Assembly: GCF_019091455.1 (NCBI RefSeq)
Contig: NZ_JAGXJN010000008.1
Coordinates: 69,600 to 133,599, forward strand
Reading direction: 5' to 3'
From: Chitinophaga sp. GbtcB8
GTDB taxonomy: Bacteria; Bacteroidota; Bacteroidia; Chitinophagales; Chitinophagaceae
DNA length: 64,000 bases
Shown here in pieces: positions 53,501 through 62,127 of this stretch. The first letter of the stretch is position 1. Every line of letters starts with the position of its first letter. The translations under genes and the position numbers were made by a program. The notes beneath the pieces are model-generated. The model had not been told where the DNA came from and made no database searches. It saw only the letters and a list, made by a program, of their open reading frames with translations.

Positions 53501-54619
53501 GTTGGTGATTACACCACGGCCATAAAAAGGCGCACCCAGGTTCACTTTGCTCATGTTAACGCCCAGTGTGCGTAAGGCCTTTACACAAGCATCTACAGAG
53601 AAGTTGTTGTACTCTGCACCGGGATAATCATACAACGGTGCATTATGGCCTGCTTTGTTTGACCAGCCACCGTTGAAGTCATAGGTCATCATGTTATAAT
53701 AATTCATGGAATTATTTAACCGTGACCAGGGGAAACCCTGCAGCTTAGCAGGGGAAGCAGAAAACGCAGCAGTGATCAGCTTATTAGCGCCGATGGCAGC
53801 ACGTACCTGCTCAATCAGAACCGCAAAGTTGTTATAATCTACCTGACCGTAATGCTCAATGTTCATACCCGGATCATTAGGGTATTCCCAGTCAAAGTCA
53901 ATACCATCAAAACCCATAGCTATCAGCTTCTGACAGTCTGCCACAAACTTTGCGCGTTTGGTAGCATCAGCGGCCATTTCAGGATAGTGTTTGCACATGC
54001 TCCAGCCACCGATAGAGGCCATTACCTTTACACCCTTTTGGTGGGCCAGGTCTATTACGCCCGGTGCGCCGCCCTGTTTGGGAACAGACAGCGGAAATGC
54101 GCCGGTAGCACCGGTGTTCACATTTTTCCAGCCGCTGCCTTCATTGCGGTAGCCCAGCGTGTAGGCGTAGCTGCCGTCGGAGATATAATACAGCGGGGCA
54201 TCCAGCTCGCCAAACAGCAGGAACATATCCCAGCTGCTGTAAATGTCTTCATTCACCAGCGCTGCAGGTTCCTGTACGGCGCCTACCTGGTAAATGTTCT
54301 TGTTACGGAAGTCACCACTGTGCAGTGAACCGTCTTTTGCTACACCAAAAAAGGAAAAGTTCAGGATGGTGTACTGGGAGTAATCTACGTTCAGGTGATT
54401 GTAACCGCCTTTCGGTACAATACCTGCTACGTCTTTCCAGGCATCCCATTGGGTGATGTAACCTATCACCTGTTTGCTGTGCTGTTTGGTGGTAGCCGGC
54501 ACGGTTGGGCTAACCTGTGCCTGTGCGCTGCCCTGCCATAGCAATAGGGATAAACAGCATGCTTGCTTGAACCGGCGTAGCCAGCCGCCGGGAGGAGTAG
54601 TAACTCTCAAGGTTCTCAT
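50507..54619 (-). CDS. Secreted chitinase with two GH18 domains, Ig-like modules, two CBM5/12 and T9SS sorting domain
   Basis: A 1370-residue chitin-degrading enzyme. Order from the N-terminus: signal peptide (about 1-35); GH18 domain 1 (about 50-490, catalytic DGIDFDWEYP with Glu245); Ig-like module (about 525-615); GH18 domain 2 (about 625-960, catalytic Asp731-Asp733-Glu735 in GFDIDLEGG); Ig-like module; CBM5/12 (with WWTQNEQPD); Ig-like module; second CBM5/12 (with WWWKPLG); T9SS C-terminal domain starting LLVYPNPVTG. The layout recalls Flavobacterium johnsoniae ChiA. The three Ig-like modules are near-identical at the DNA level. ATG 54619 is chosen because it gives an intact signal peptide; a start at 54649 is possible. 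Confidence 0.95.
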   Translation of the reverse strand: MRTLRVTTPPGGWLRRFKQACCLSLLLWQGSAQAQVSPTVPATTKQHSKQVIGYITQWDAWKDVAGIVPKGGYNHLNVDYSQYTILNFSFFGVAKDGSLHSGDFRNKNIYQVGAVQEPAALVNEDIYSSWDMFLLFGELDAPLYYISDGSYAYTLGYRNEGSGWKNVNTGATGAFPLSVPKQGGAPGVIDLAHQKGVKVMASIGGWSMCKHYPEMAADATKRAKFVADCQKLIAMGFDGIDFDWEYPNDPGMNIEHYGQVDYNNFAVLIEQVRAAIGANKLITAAFSASPAKLQGFPWSRLNNSMNYYNMMTYDFNGGWSNKAGHNAPLYDYPGAEYNNFSVDACVKALRTLGVNMSKVNLGAPFYGRGVITNGAATLNGATTKRAETVQPDGPIQTCADYTNWAKDLWDGTPSYSYILQNTGSGSGWTEYWDDVAKVPYKTKGNYFLSYDNERSIGEKAKYINDNGLGGVIVWQVFGDMTDMTSSTTPKGKLIYCPNTKSKLVNKLNEVFAGGTSTNPNVPPTVSISSPANNASFTAPASITITATAADSDGSVAKVEFYNGATKLGEKTTAPYTYTWSSVGVGTYVITAKATDDKGAVTTSTAATVAVTSGGTNNPGTGKVVVGYWHNWGGSTAPQYIRLRDVNSKYNVIEIAFALAGSDQATLSFTPENTTVADFKSDIALLQSQGRKVLISIGGQDGIVVLGSATQKAAFVSSLKSILDTYNFDGFDIDLEGGNTLILDNGDKDFTHPTTPKIQNLVSAIKEVVNYRKGQGKECWLTMAPETYYVQTAYGAAYSPLVGAYLPVIYGVKDELTFIHPQLYNTGSVTGLDNKVYSSSTSDFIVAMTEMLLAGFPVSGTNLTFPALREDQVAFGLPANTSAAGSGYTTPANVKKALDYLTKGQSYGGAYTLRKAGGYPGLRGIMTWSINWDKSTADEFANNYYEYFFGTTNPGNNPPAVSITSPANNATFTPPATVSIQASASDNDGTVSKVEFFNGGTKLGESTAAPYSYSWANVAAGTYTLTAKATDNKGAVTTSAAVTIVVGTGNNNGCNGIAAWSATSVYTADMQVVYNSKVYKAKWWTQNEQPDINNGDSKVWQYVSDCNGSGNNGAPSISITSPANNASFAAPASISIQATATDSDGSVAKVEFFNGSSKLGESTSSPYSYTWSNVAAGTYSITAKATDNSGASASAAVTVVVTSGGNTGNCAGVATYQPYPKIYSKGDRVVYNGILYESQSDALYNVTPGTADWWWKPLGACGAALARTSVSTSTPAVTQEVSNANLLVYPNPVTGSELQVRVDAQPGDRLQISLVDMKGNAPVLTTQQTAAGKGTQFIKLQTGQLPAGTWILKVENRSTHRVATAKVIRLQ

Positions 54620-55103
54620 GTTCGGATAATTTGGTTTGTTTAATGACACGTGAAAGTGTCTGCAGGGTCATGCCTTGCAGAGATCCACAGGTGCCGGTTT
54701 TGTCAACTGATTATAGGTTTTAATGAATAATGCCATAGGTTCAATAACTCAAGATATAGTACGTGCTAAATCGATTTGGCCAAAGGGTATTAGATCAGCT
54801 CATGCATAGGTGTCGTTTGTACAATCAAGAAGTACTACTACGCTCCGGTTTTTTTACAATAAATCTGTTGACTACAGTATATGGAAGCAAAGATATTAGG
54901 TGAGGGAGTGATAAAAAACGCAGGTAAACAGGGATTAGGTGCAGCAAAATACGCATATACATATGCGTGAATAACGGAACATAGTGTTAGTTGTACATTA
55001 AGTCCGCGCAGGGTTTCAGGGGATGATGATAGCGCGTATATACAAGTGTGCCACACCGTTATGGTGTGGCACAGCTATATAAGTGTGGCGCTTCTCCACA
55101 TTT
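54620..55103. promoter_or_regulatory. Chitinase leader and GH127 downstream region
   Basis: No gene was recognised in about 480 bases. Minus-strand candidates for a chitinase promoter are TTTG (complement of 54781-54784) and TATATCTTG (complement of 54750-54758), giving a 5' leader of about 125 bases. That leader holds two small stem-loops: GACAC/GTGTC at 54645-54660 and CTGCA/TGCAG at 54661-54681. A 11-bp hairpin lies at 55047-55073. Confidence 0.4.
55047..55073. terminator. Perfect hairpin downstream of GH127
   Basis: TGTGCCACACC (55047-55057) pairs exactly with GGTGTGGCACA (55063-55073). A second partly matching TGTGG/CCACA stem followed by TTTTT lies just after it on the plus strand (to about 55108). 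No clear T-run exists on the minus side, so the terminator role for GH127 is uncertain. Confidence 0.5.
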
Positions 55104-57491
55104 TTATTCTACTTTCCATTCAACAATGCCGGCTGCATGTTCTTTGGGCAGCTGCACTTCCATCCGGAGCGCGCTGGTTTCTACCGGATCAAATTTTACG
55201 CTGTTGAAAGTATCTTTTTCTGTCGTGTAGGCATTGCTGTTCTTAACAGGTAACCATTCTCCGCTAGGATCTTTATACAGTAGCTTCCAGGAAGCGGGTA
55301 AGCGGCAGCCTCCCCAGGGGCTGTCATCATACCAGTATACCTGTGCGCCGGAAATTTTTGCCGGTACTGCAAAATCATACTGCACCCATTGCAGGGTATC
55401 TTTTAAAGGCCACCAATGGTAGTAGGGTACACTGCCATCATGTGAGCTGGAAGGTTCCAGCTGATCATTCAATGTTCTTAAAGCTTTTGTTTTGTGCGAA
55501 CCGCTCACAGTGCTTTTAGATGCTATGGTAGCTGGTTTCAGCGGTACAACAGCAGTGGCTTTATCTGCTACCCATACCGTCATATCACCTGCACCGCGGT
55601 TAGCCCAGGCATAATAGGGAATGGCAGTAACCCTGGCTGGTTCCTGCACCACCTTATTATCCTCAGTAATGGTTTGTGTAAGCGCGGTAGTATGTATTAC
55701 TTCCACACCATTCAGCAGGTTGGGCTCAAAGGCAGTACTGACATCGTTTTGCTCATTCACCAGCAAATGGCGTACAGAGGCCTTGTTATTATCCGGCCAT
55801 TCAAAACAATATACCAGCGGGCCGCGTTGCAAAGCGGTTTTATCATCATCTGCTTTCACGGGTGCGGATGCTTTTACATAACGCACATCCATCGGGAAAT
55901 TCACTTTAATAACATCGCCTTTTTTCCAGCTGCGGTGAATAACAGCATAGCCGTTTTCAATGGAATCCTGAGCAGGCGCGCCATTTACGGTGATGGTATA
56001 TTTTTTTGTTTCCGGTGTTGCATAAGTATATAAACCGCCGGGCATAGGCGCATTATTTAACCAGGCGGGCAAACGGATAGCCATATCAAAGGTTTGATTG
56101 CCTGCAGGGTTCACCGTGAAAGTAATATCACCATCCCAGGGATAATTGGTTTGCTGATCTACCTCCACTGTTTTTTTCTTTAAGGGGATAGCAGCTTTGC
56201 TTTGTATGAACAGGTTCACATAAATACGGTCTTTACCCGTAGCATATACATAACCTGGTACAGATGGAATAAAGCGGCATACATTGCTGGGACAGCAGGC
56301 GCAGCCAAACCACTCGCTTCTTTCATGCTGGCCCATTGATTCCAGCGGGTTAGGATAAAAGAAACGGTCGCCGTTAATAGCTACCCCGGATATCATACCG
56401 TTGTAGAGGATCTGTTCCAGCACATCGTAATACTTAGCTTCCCCATGCAGCAGGAACAGGCGGTAGTTCCAGTAAATGTTGCCAATGGAAGCGCAGGTTT
56501 CATTATACGCGCTCATGTTGGGCAGCGCATAATCCGGTCCAAAACCTTCATGGCCGGCTTCTGCACCAATGCCGCCGGTAATGTAGATCTTATGATCTAC
56601 CACATCATGCCAGATGGCATCTATTGCCTGCACATAACCTTTATCGCCGGTAAGCGCAGCCACATCTGCCATACCGCTATACATATAGGTGGCGCGCACA
56701 GCATGACCAACAGCACGGGTTTGCTCTGTAACGGGCGCCTGCGCCTGGTTGTATTCCGTACCATTCTTGCGGATGTCCAGGAAATATTTGGCCAGCTGCA
56801 GGTAGCGTTTATCATGGGTTACACGGTACATTTTTACCAGGCCCATTTCTACGATCTGGTGGCCGGGATAATATTTTAAACCGCCTTCCACAAAATCATG
56901 ATATACCAGGTTGGCATTTTTAATAGCAATATTCAGCAGGGTTTTTTTACCGGTGGCCAGGTAATGCGCGGTAGCAGCTTCATACAGGTGGCCGCAGTTG
57001 TATAGCTCGTGGCTCAGGTCCGGATCTTTTTCCCAGCGTTTTTCTCCTGCCCAGGGATGCAGCTTTCCACTGTCTTTGGCAATAGTGCGGTTGGTGTATA
57101 AATAACCATCCGGCTCCTGTGCTTTGCCAATGTAATAGATCAGCGTATCCAGCTGTGCTTCCAGTTTTGGATCCGGGTAGGTTTGCAGCGAGTAGCTGGC
57201 CCCTTCAATGATCTTATAAATGTCTGTATCATCAAAGGGATATTCTGTATTGAACTTTCCTTTTTTGAGCTTACCGGCTATCAGGAAATTGTCTACCCGC
57301 CCGGTTTTGTAACACTGTTCCAGCGCAATGGGAATGGTTACTTTGTAATTACTAAGGATGCGCGGCGCCCAGAAATGGTCCGTTACTTTTACCGCGGTAA
57401 AAGGTACCGGCTGTATGGGATAGTCTTGCGCAAACAGCCTTGCTACGTGGAATGCGAGCATTATAACTGTCAGATATACAATTTTTTTCAT
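55104..57491 (-). CDS. GH127 beta-L-arabinofuranosidase-like enzyme
   Basis: A 795-residue exported glycosidase. The signal peptide is about 1-21. The catalytic/zinc residues follow the HypBA1 pattern: Glu315, Glu331, Cys333, Cys399 and Cys400, with spacings 16 and 2 matching 322, 338 and 340 of HypBA1. The double cysteine is in GCACCPSNVC, and HYNETCASIGN-like YNETCASIGN holds the other pair. A C-terminal discoidin-like region (about 660-795) may bind carbohydrate. GH127 removes terminal beta-L-arabinofuranosyl units from plant glycans, a target different from chitin. No partner SusC/SusD is adjacent. Confidence 0.92.
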   Translation of the reverse strand: MKKIVYLTVIMLAFHVARLFAQDYPIQPVPFTAVKVTDHFWAPRILSNYKVTIPIALEQCYKTGRVDNFLIAGKLKKGKFNTEYPFDDTDIYKIIEGASYSLQTYPDPKLEAQLDTLIYYIGKAQEPDGYLYTNRTIAKDSGKLHPWAGEKRWEKDPDLSHELYNCGHLYEAATAHYLATGKKTLLNIAIKNANLVYHDFVEGGLKYYPGHQIVEMGLVKMYRVTHDKRYLQLAKYFLDIRKNGTEYNQAQAPVTEQTRAVGHAVRATYMYSGMADVAALTGDKGYVQAIDAIWHDVVDHKIYITGGIGAEAGHEGFGPDYALPNMSAYNETCASIGNIYWNYRLFLLHGEAKYYDVLEQILYNGMISGVAINGDRFFYPNPLESMGQHERSEWFGCACCPSNVCRFIPSVPGYVYATGKDRIYVNLFIQSKAAIPLKKKTVEVDQQTNYPWDGDITFTVNPAGNQTFDMAIRLPAWLNNAPMPGGLYTYATPETKKYTITVNGAPAQDSIENGYAVIHRSWKKGDVIKVNFPMDVRYVKASAPVKADDDKTALQRGPLVYCFEWPDNNKASVRHLLVNEQNDVSTAFEPNLLNGVEVIHTTALTQTITEDNKVVQEPARVTAIPYYAWANRGAGDMTVWVADKATAVVPLKPATIASKSTVSGSHKTKALRTLNDQLEPSSSHDGSVPYYHWWPLKDTLQWVQYDFAVPAKISGAQVYWYDDSPWGGCRLPASWKLLYKDPSGEWLPVKNSNAYTTEKDTFNSVKFDPVETSALRMEVQLPKEHAAGIVEWKVE

Positions 57492-58587
57492 GTCAGCAGT
57501 TTAAACCTGAGTATAATGGAATTATTGTAAATATAGGAGTATATAAGTTTGTTAAGTGGCAATATTTTAACCGGAGATCAACGGGAATTACGAATTGTCA
57601 ATTACGGATTACGAATGGGGCACTGCGAACAGGATATTGTTCACGGAAATTATTGCTACTGAGGTAATTATTTGCTGGGTTTGATGATCAAAAGCCGGGA
57701 ACAACAGCATTGGAATGCCTATAAAAGCATTGCGGGGGCATGTAAGAAGGCCGTGTAAGGAGGGCATGTAGGTGATGTTAAAAGGATGATGAGGGGGGAA
57801 TAAAAGAAACGCAAAGAGAAGGTAAAGGAAAGGTAGGTTAAAACTCCGCACCAGAAAACAGACAAGGTCCAGCTCCATTGCTGCGGCAGGCCATTGCAGC
57901 CCCTGTTTAGGGATAAGAACCTTAACAAACAAAATGGAAAGCGCTCTTACAGCTTCAACACAGTTAAGCATGCCATTGCAGGCGTTGTATTAAATATTAA
58001 GGTGTAAAGGTATAAAGGGGTTAAGGCATAAAGTATAAAGGTATTAAGGTGTTAAAATTGTATTAAGTATAGCATTTTCAACCGGCAAAACTGGAAAGTC
58101 CCCAACCCCGCAGTGCGGCCGCAGGTCCGGATGCCGGCCCTTAGCCGGCGTGACACGGCCGGCGCTGCCCATGTACCTCCAACGCTCGTCCGCTTGATGC
58201 CGCCCAATAGCCGCACGCACAGGCGGGTACAGGCCGGAACCGGACCTGCAAAGCACGCCCGATTACACACTAACCAGGCAAGCCCCCACCCCGCAGGTCC
58301 GAATGCCGGCCCTTAGCCGGCGTGACACGTCTGGCGCTGCCCAAACACCTCCAACGCCCGTCCGCTTGATGCCGCCTGATAGCCGCATACCCGGGCGGGT
58401 ACAGGCCGGAACCGGACCTGCAAAGCACACCAGGTCACACAGTAACCACACAAGCAACGAACAACCCGCAATTGAGGGCGCGGGAAGCTTTGCAGGTGAT
58501 TTTGCAGAACGGGGAGTTAGTAAGTGCTTCTCCACTAATTTGCTCATCTCCCCCTTATAGAGTAACTTTTAGGTATAATCGGAATTT
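57492..58587. other. 1.1-kb non-coding stretch with simple and tandem repeats
   Basis: No real gene is seen. Short imperfect repeats occur around 57586-57616 (AATTACGAAT-like words) and 57988-58070 (words such as GTATAAAGG/TTAAGG). From about 58100 a GC-rich 172-bp tandem repeat occupies most of the rest. Open frames here overlap on both strands and read across the repeat, so they are chance frames. Confidence 0.6.
58100..58445. repeat. GC-rich tandem repeat, two 172-bp units with inverted ends
   Basis: Landmarks repeat at an exact 172-bp offset: GCAGGTCC at 58121 and 58293, and CAAAGCAC ending at 58256 and 58428. Within each unit GCAGGTCC(G) near the start and CGGACCTGC near the end are inverted repeats about 120 bp apart, and GCCGGCCCTTAGCCGGC forms a compact hairpin. 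GC content is far above the surroundings. No coding pattern fits. It looks like a mobile or structured intergenic element, perhaps BIME- or MITE-like. Confidence 0.75.
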
Positions 58588-59496
58588 ATGCTGTTGAACG
58601 ACCGGCTTTCGCTAACCCAGGTTTTCAGGCTTACCTGGCGGGTGGACTTAATGATCCTGGCATGCTGCACCATTGCATACCTTACAGATAATTACTGGCT
58701 GGAAATGCAGATCTCCATACCAATCAGCATTTCAACTGTGCTGGGTACAGCTATTGCCTTTTTCATCGGGTTTAACAACAACCAGGCCTATGACCGCTGG
58801 TGGGAGGCCCGCAAGGTCTGGGGGGAGCTGGTGAACGATTCCCGGTCCTGGGGCCGTTGTCTGCTGTATAACTGCGCTACAGAGGAAAATGAAGAAGCCC
58901 CGCACATTACCCGCCGCATGATATACCGGCAGCTGGCTTTCCTGTACGCGCTGAAATCATCCCTGAGAAAAACACCCGAGGACATATACTACGCCGGTTA
59001 CCTCAGCGAAACAGAGGCGGAGCGCGTAAAAATGCAAAGCAACATTCCTAATGCCATTTTAAGCCTGCAGGCAGAAGACCTGCAGCTGCTCACCCGCCAG
59101 GGCGTAATAGACGGTTTCCGTTTCCGCGAGCTGAACGCTTTGCTGATCAGGCATTGCGATAGCATGGGAAAATCAGAAAGAATAAAAAATACCGTATTCC
59201 CGCCCAGCTATTTATTTTTTACGCGTGTATTTATCTGGTTCTATGTGGTGCTGAATACATTGATGATGAGTGAAAGCATAGGCGCATGGTCTATATTATT
59301 TGGTTGGGCATTCGGGTTTGTATTTCATGTAACACACCAGAACGGCATCAGCATCATGAACCCTTTTGGCGCTACAATGATGGCTGTTCCGCTGGATAGC
59401 ATAAGCCGCACCATTGAAATTAATTTACTGGAAATGCTGGGCCATGATAATATACCATCTCCCATACAACCAACAGACCAGCAAATACTTTTGTAA
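58588..59496 (+). CDS. Bestrophin-like anion channel protein
   Basis: A 302-residue integral membrane protein of the bestrophin/UPF0187 family. Markers are the second-helix segment with FFIGFNNNQAYDRWWEARKV and the later conserved helix region ISRTIEINLLEMLG. Members form pentameric chloride or anion channels in the cytoplasmic membrane. It starts 23 bp before the glucosidase gene and probably shares a transcript with it. The start ATG at 58588 lies downstream of the GC-rich repeat, which may include its promoter. Physiological substrate unknown. Confidence 0.9.
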   Translation: MLLNDRLSLTQVFRLTWRVDLMILACCTIAYLTDNYWLEMQISIPISISTVLGTAIAFFIGFNNNQAYDRWWEARKVWGELVNDSRSWGRCLLYNCATEENEEAPHITRRMIYRQLAFLYALKSSLRKTPEDIYYAGYLSETEAERVKMQSNIPNAILSLQAEDLQLLTRQGVIDGFRFRELNALLIRHCDSMGKSERIKNTVFPPSYLFFTRVFIWFYVVLNTLMMSESIGAWSILFGWAFGFVFHVTHQNGISIMNPFGATMMAVPLDSISRTIEINLLEMLGHDNIPSPIQPTDQQILL

Positions 59497-59519
59497 CGGA
59501 TCCATAAACAACAGATGAA

Positions 59520-62126
59520 ATGAATAAGGAACAAGCAAGGCTGCAGCACAAAGAATGGAAAAAATGGGGCCCGTATGTAACAGACCGGCAGTGGGGAACC
59601 GTACGGGAAGATTACAGCGCCGATGGTAATGCCTGGAATTACACCACGCACGATATGGCGCGCAGTAAAGCCTACCGCTGGGGAGAAGAAGGTATTGCCG
59701 GCATTTGCGATGACCAGCAGCTGCTCTGTTTTGCCATCGCGCTGTGGAACAAAAAAGACCCCATCATTAAAGAAAGATATTTTGGATTAAACGGACATGA
59801 AGGTAACCATGCGGAGGATGTAAAGGAGCTGTATTACTACCTGGATAATACGCCCACGCACGCTTACATGAAAATGCTGTATAAGTACCCGCAGCAGGCA
59901 TTTCCCTATACACAGCTGCTGGAAGAGAACCGCCGCCGTGGCAAACAGGACCCGGAGTATGAAATAATTGATACCGGCATTTTTGATAACGATGAATACT
60001 TTGATGTATTTGTGGAATATGCCAAAGCAGCGCCGGAAGACCTGCTTATAAAGATCACCGTACATAACCGCGCAAAAAATGCTGCGCACCTGCATATCTT
60101 ACCCACACTGTGGTTCCGCAATACCTGGGACTGGGCGCCGGATAAAAGCCAGCCACTGCTGTCCGGCAACGGGGCAGATGTAATAGACATTGCCCATAAA
60201 GACCTGGGCTATTACCAGCTGTATTGCGAAGATGCAGGGGAAATATTATTCACCGATAATGAAACCAATTTTCCGCGTCTGTATAACTACCAGGATGGGA
60301 AACGTTTTTATAAAGATGGGATCAATGATTACCTGGTGCACGGCCATGCGGCTGCGGTAAATAATACCCGGCAGGGCACTAAAGCAGCCGCCAATTACGA
60401 GGTGACCATTGAAGGCGGCGGCGCTGTCAGCATCCGTTTGCGGTTAATGAAAGGAACGGAGTCACACCCTTTTGCGGATTTTGATGCCCTGTTCAGCACC
60501 CGCCTGCAGGAAGCCGATGAATTTTACAGCACGCTGCAAAAAAAGCTCAGCTCAGATGATGAGAAGATGGTGCAGCGCCAGGCCTTTGCCGGTATGTTGT
60601 GGAATAAACAGTTCTACTATTACTATGTAGCCCAATGGCTCAAAGGCGATCCCTCACAACCCACGCCGCCTGCGGAGCGGCTGAATGGCCGTAATAAAGA
60701 GTGGCAGCACCTGAATAATGAAGATATTATTTCCCTGCCGGATGAATGGGAATACCCCTTGTTTGCCGCCCGGGACCTGGCTTTCCCTTGCATACCCCTG
60801 GCTATGATAGATAGCGGGTTTGCCAAAGATCAACTCAGCCTGCTTACCCGCGAATGGTATATGCATCCCAGCGGGGAGCTGCCTGCTTATGAGTGGGCTT
60901 TTGGAGATGTGAACCCGCCGGTGCATGCCTGGGCCGCCTACCGTGTGTTTCAGCTGGACCGGGAATATAACGATGGTAAAGAGGATATCTCATTCCTGGA
61001 ATCAATTTTCCATAAGCTGCTGCTCAATTTTACCTGGGGGAAAAACCGAAAGGAGGCCAATGACAACATAATTTTTGAAGGCGGTTTTTTAGGCCGGGAA
61101 AAATTTGGGGGGTTTGACCGTACCGCCCCCCGCCCCCCCGGCGGTTATATTGAGCAGGCAGATGGCACCAGCTGGATGGCCATGTATTGTTTGAATATGC
61201 TGCGCATATCGCTGGAGCTGGCCAAACATAATAAGGTGTATGCAGATATGGCTACCAAGTTCTTTGAGCACTTCCTGTACATAGCAGGCGCTATTAGCAG
61301 TATTGGGGAGGAAGCCAGCGGGGAAGGCCTGTGGGATGAGGAAGATGGATTTTATTACGACCAGCTGCGTTTTACCAACGACGGGGTTCAGAAAATGAAG
61401 GTACGCAGCATGGTGGGCCTTATACCCCTGTTTGCCGTGGCCGTGCTGGATGAAGAGATCTTTGCCACGCAGCCGGAATTTACAGAGCGCCTAAAGTGGT
61501 TCCTGAGCTTCCGGCCGGACCTGGCTGGCCTGGTAAGCCGCTGGTATGAGAAGGGCAGCGGGGAAAAACATTTACTAAGCCTGCTGCGGGGGCACCGTAT
61601 GAAACGCATCTTGCGCCGTATGCTGGATGAAACGGAGTTCCTGAGCGATTATGGCATACGCTCCCTCAGTAAGCATCACGAACAGCACCCCTACGAGTTC
61701 TGGCTGGATGGCAACCAGTTTACCGTAGCCTATGCCCCGGGAGAAAGCACTACCGGCATGTTTGGCGGTAACAGTAACTGGCGTGGGCCGGTATGGATGC
61801 CGGTGAATTTCCTGATCATTGAAAGCCTGAAACATTTTCACCATTATTACGGGGATGATTTCCGGGTGGAGTACCCTACCCACAGCGGCAATTATTTATG
61901 CCTGAAGGAAATAGCAGTGGAGCTAAGCAAGCGCCTGGTGCGGCTGTTCCTGCGTGATGAGCATGGCCGGCGCCCGGCTATGGGAGCTAATGACAAAATG
62001 CAGTTTGATCCTCACTTCCGGGATTACCTGCTCTTTTACGAATATTTTCATGGGGATAATGGGCGTGGTGCAGGCGCTGAACACCAGACCGGGTGGACCG
62101 GCCTGGTGGTAAAGCTGTTATCTTAA
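59520..62126 (+). CDS. MGH1-like / GH63-type glucosidase
   Basis: An 868-residue soluble protein of the mannosyl-oligosaccharide-glucosidase-like group (MGH1-like, near GH63). The N-terminus is typical (ARLQHKEWKKWGPYVTDRQ and NAWNYTTHDMARSKAYRWGE). The catalytic barrel contains WRGPVWMPVNFL and LWDEEDGFYYD stretches. No signal peptide is seen, so it likely acts in the cytosol on a glucoside. The sequence CCCCCCGCCCCCCC at 61126-61139 lies inside the gene. It follows a bestrophin gene and is convergent with an AraC regulator that starts 2 bases after its end on the opposite strand. Confidence 0.9.
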   Translation: MNKEQARLQHKEWKKWGPYVTDRQWGTVREDYSADGNAWNYTTHDMARSKAYRWGEEGIAGICDDQQLLCFAIALWNKKDPIIKERYFGLNGHEGNHAEDVKELYYYLDNTPTHAYMKMLYKYPQQAFPYTQLLEENRRRGKQDPEYEIIDTGIFDNDEYFDVFVEYAKAAPEDLLIKITVHNRAKNAAHLHILPTLWFRNTWDWAPDKSQPLLSGNGADVIDIAHKDLGYYQLYCEDAGEILFTDNETNFPRLYNYQDGKRFYKDGINDYLVHGHAAAVNNTRQGTKAAANYEVTIEGGGAVSIRLRLMKGTESHPFADFDALFSTRLQEADEFYSTLQKKLSSDDEKMVQRQAFAGMLWNKQFYYYYVAQWLKGDPSQPTPPAERLNGRNKEWQHLNNEDIISLPDEWEYPLFAARDLAFPCIPLAMIDSGFAKDQLSLLTREWYMHPSGELPAYEWAFGDVNPPVHAWAAYRVFQLDREYNDGKEDISFLESIFHKLLLNFTWGKNRKEANDNIIFEGGFLGREKFGGFDRTAPRPPGGYIEQADGTSWMAMYCLNMLRISLELAKHNKVYADMATKFFEHFLYIAGAISSIGEEASGEGLWDEEDGFYYDQLRFTNDGVQKMKVRSMVGLIPLFAVAVLDEEIFATQPEFTERLKWFLSFRPDLAGLVSRWYEKGSGEKHLLSLLRGHRMKRILRRMLDETEFLSDYGIRSLSKHHEQHPYEFWLDGNQFTVAYAPGESTTGMFGGNSNWRGPVWMPVNFLIIESLKHFHHYYGDDFRVEYPTHSGNYLCLKEIAVELSKRLVRLFLRDEHGRRPAMGANDKMQFDPHFRDYLLFYEYFHGDNGRGAGAEHQTGWTGLVVKLLS

Positions 62127-62127
62127 A

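Noticed and set aside
57609-57971. 120-codon minus-strand frame upstream of GH127
   Set aside because: Hydrophobic low-complexity translation, no start context and overlap with simple repeats.
57586-58070. CRISPR-like array
   Set aside because: Words vary in length and spacing, no regular repeat-spacer order exists, and no cas genes are nearby.
58044-58560. Several overlapping frames on both strands over the GC-rich repeat
   Set aside because: High GC removes stop codons, frames occur on both strands, and none resembles a protein.
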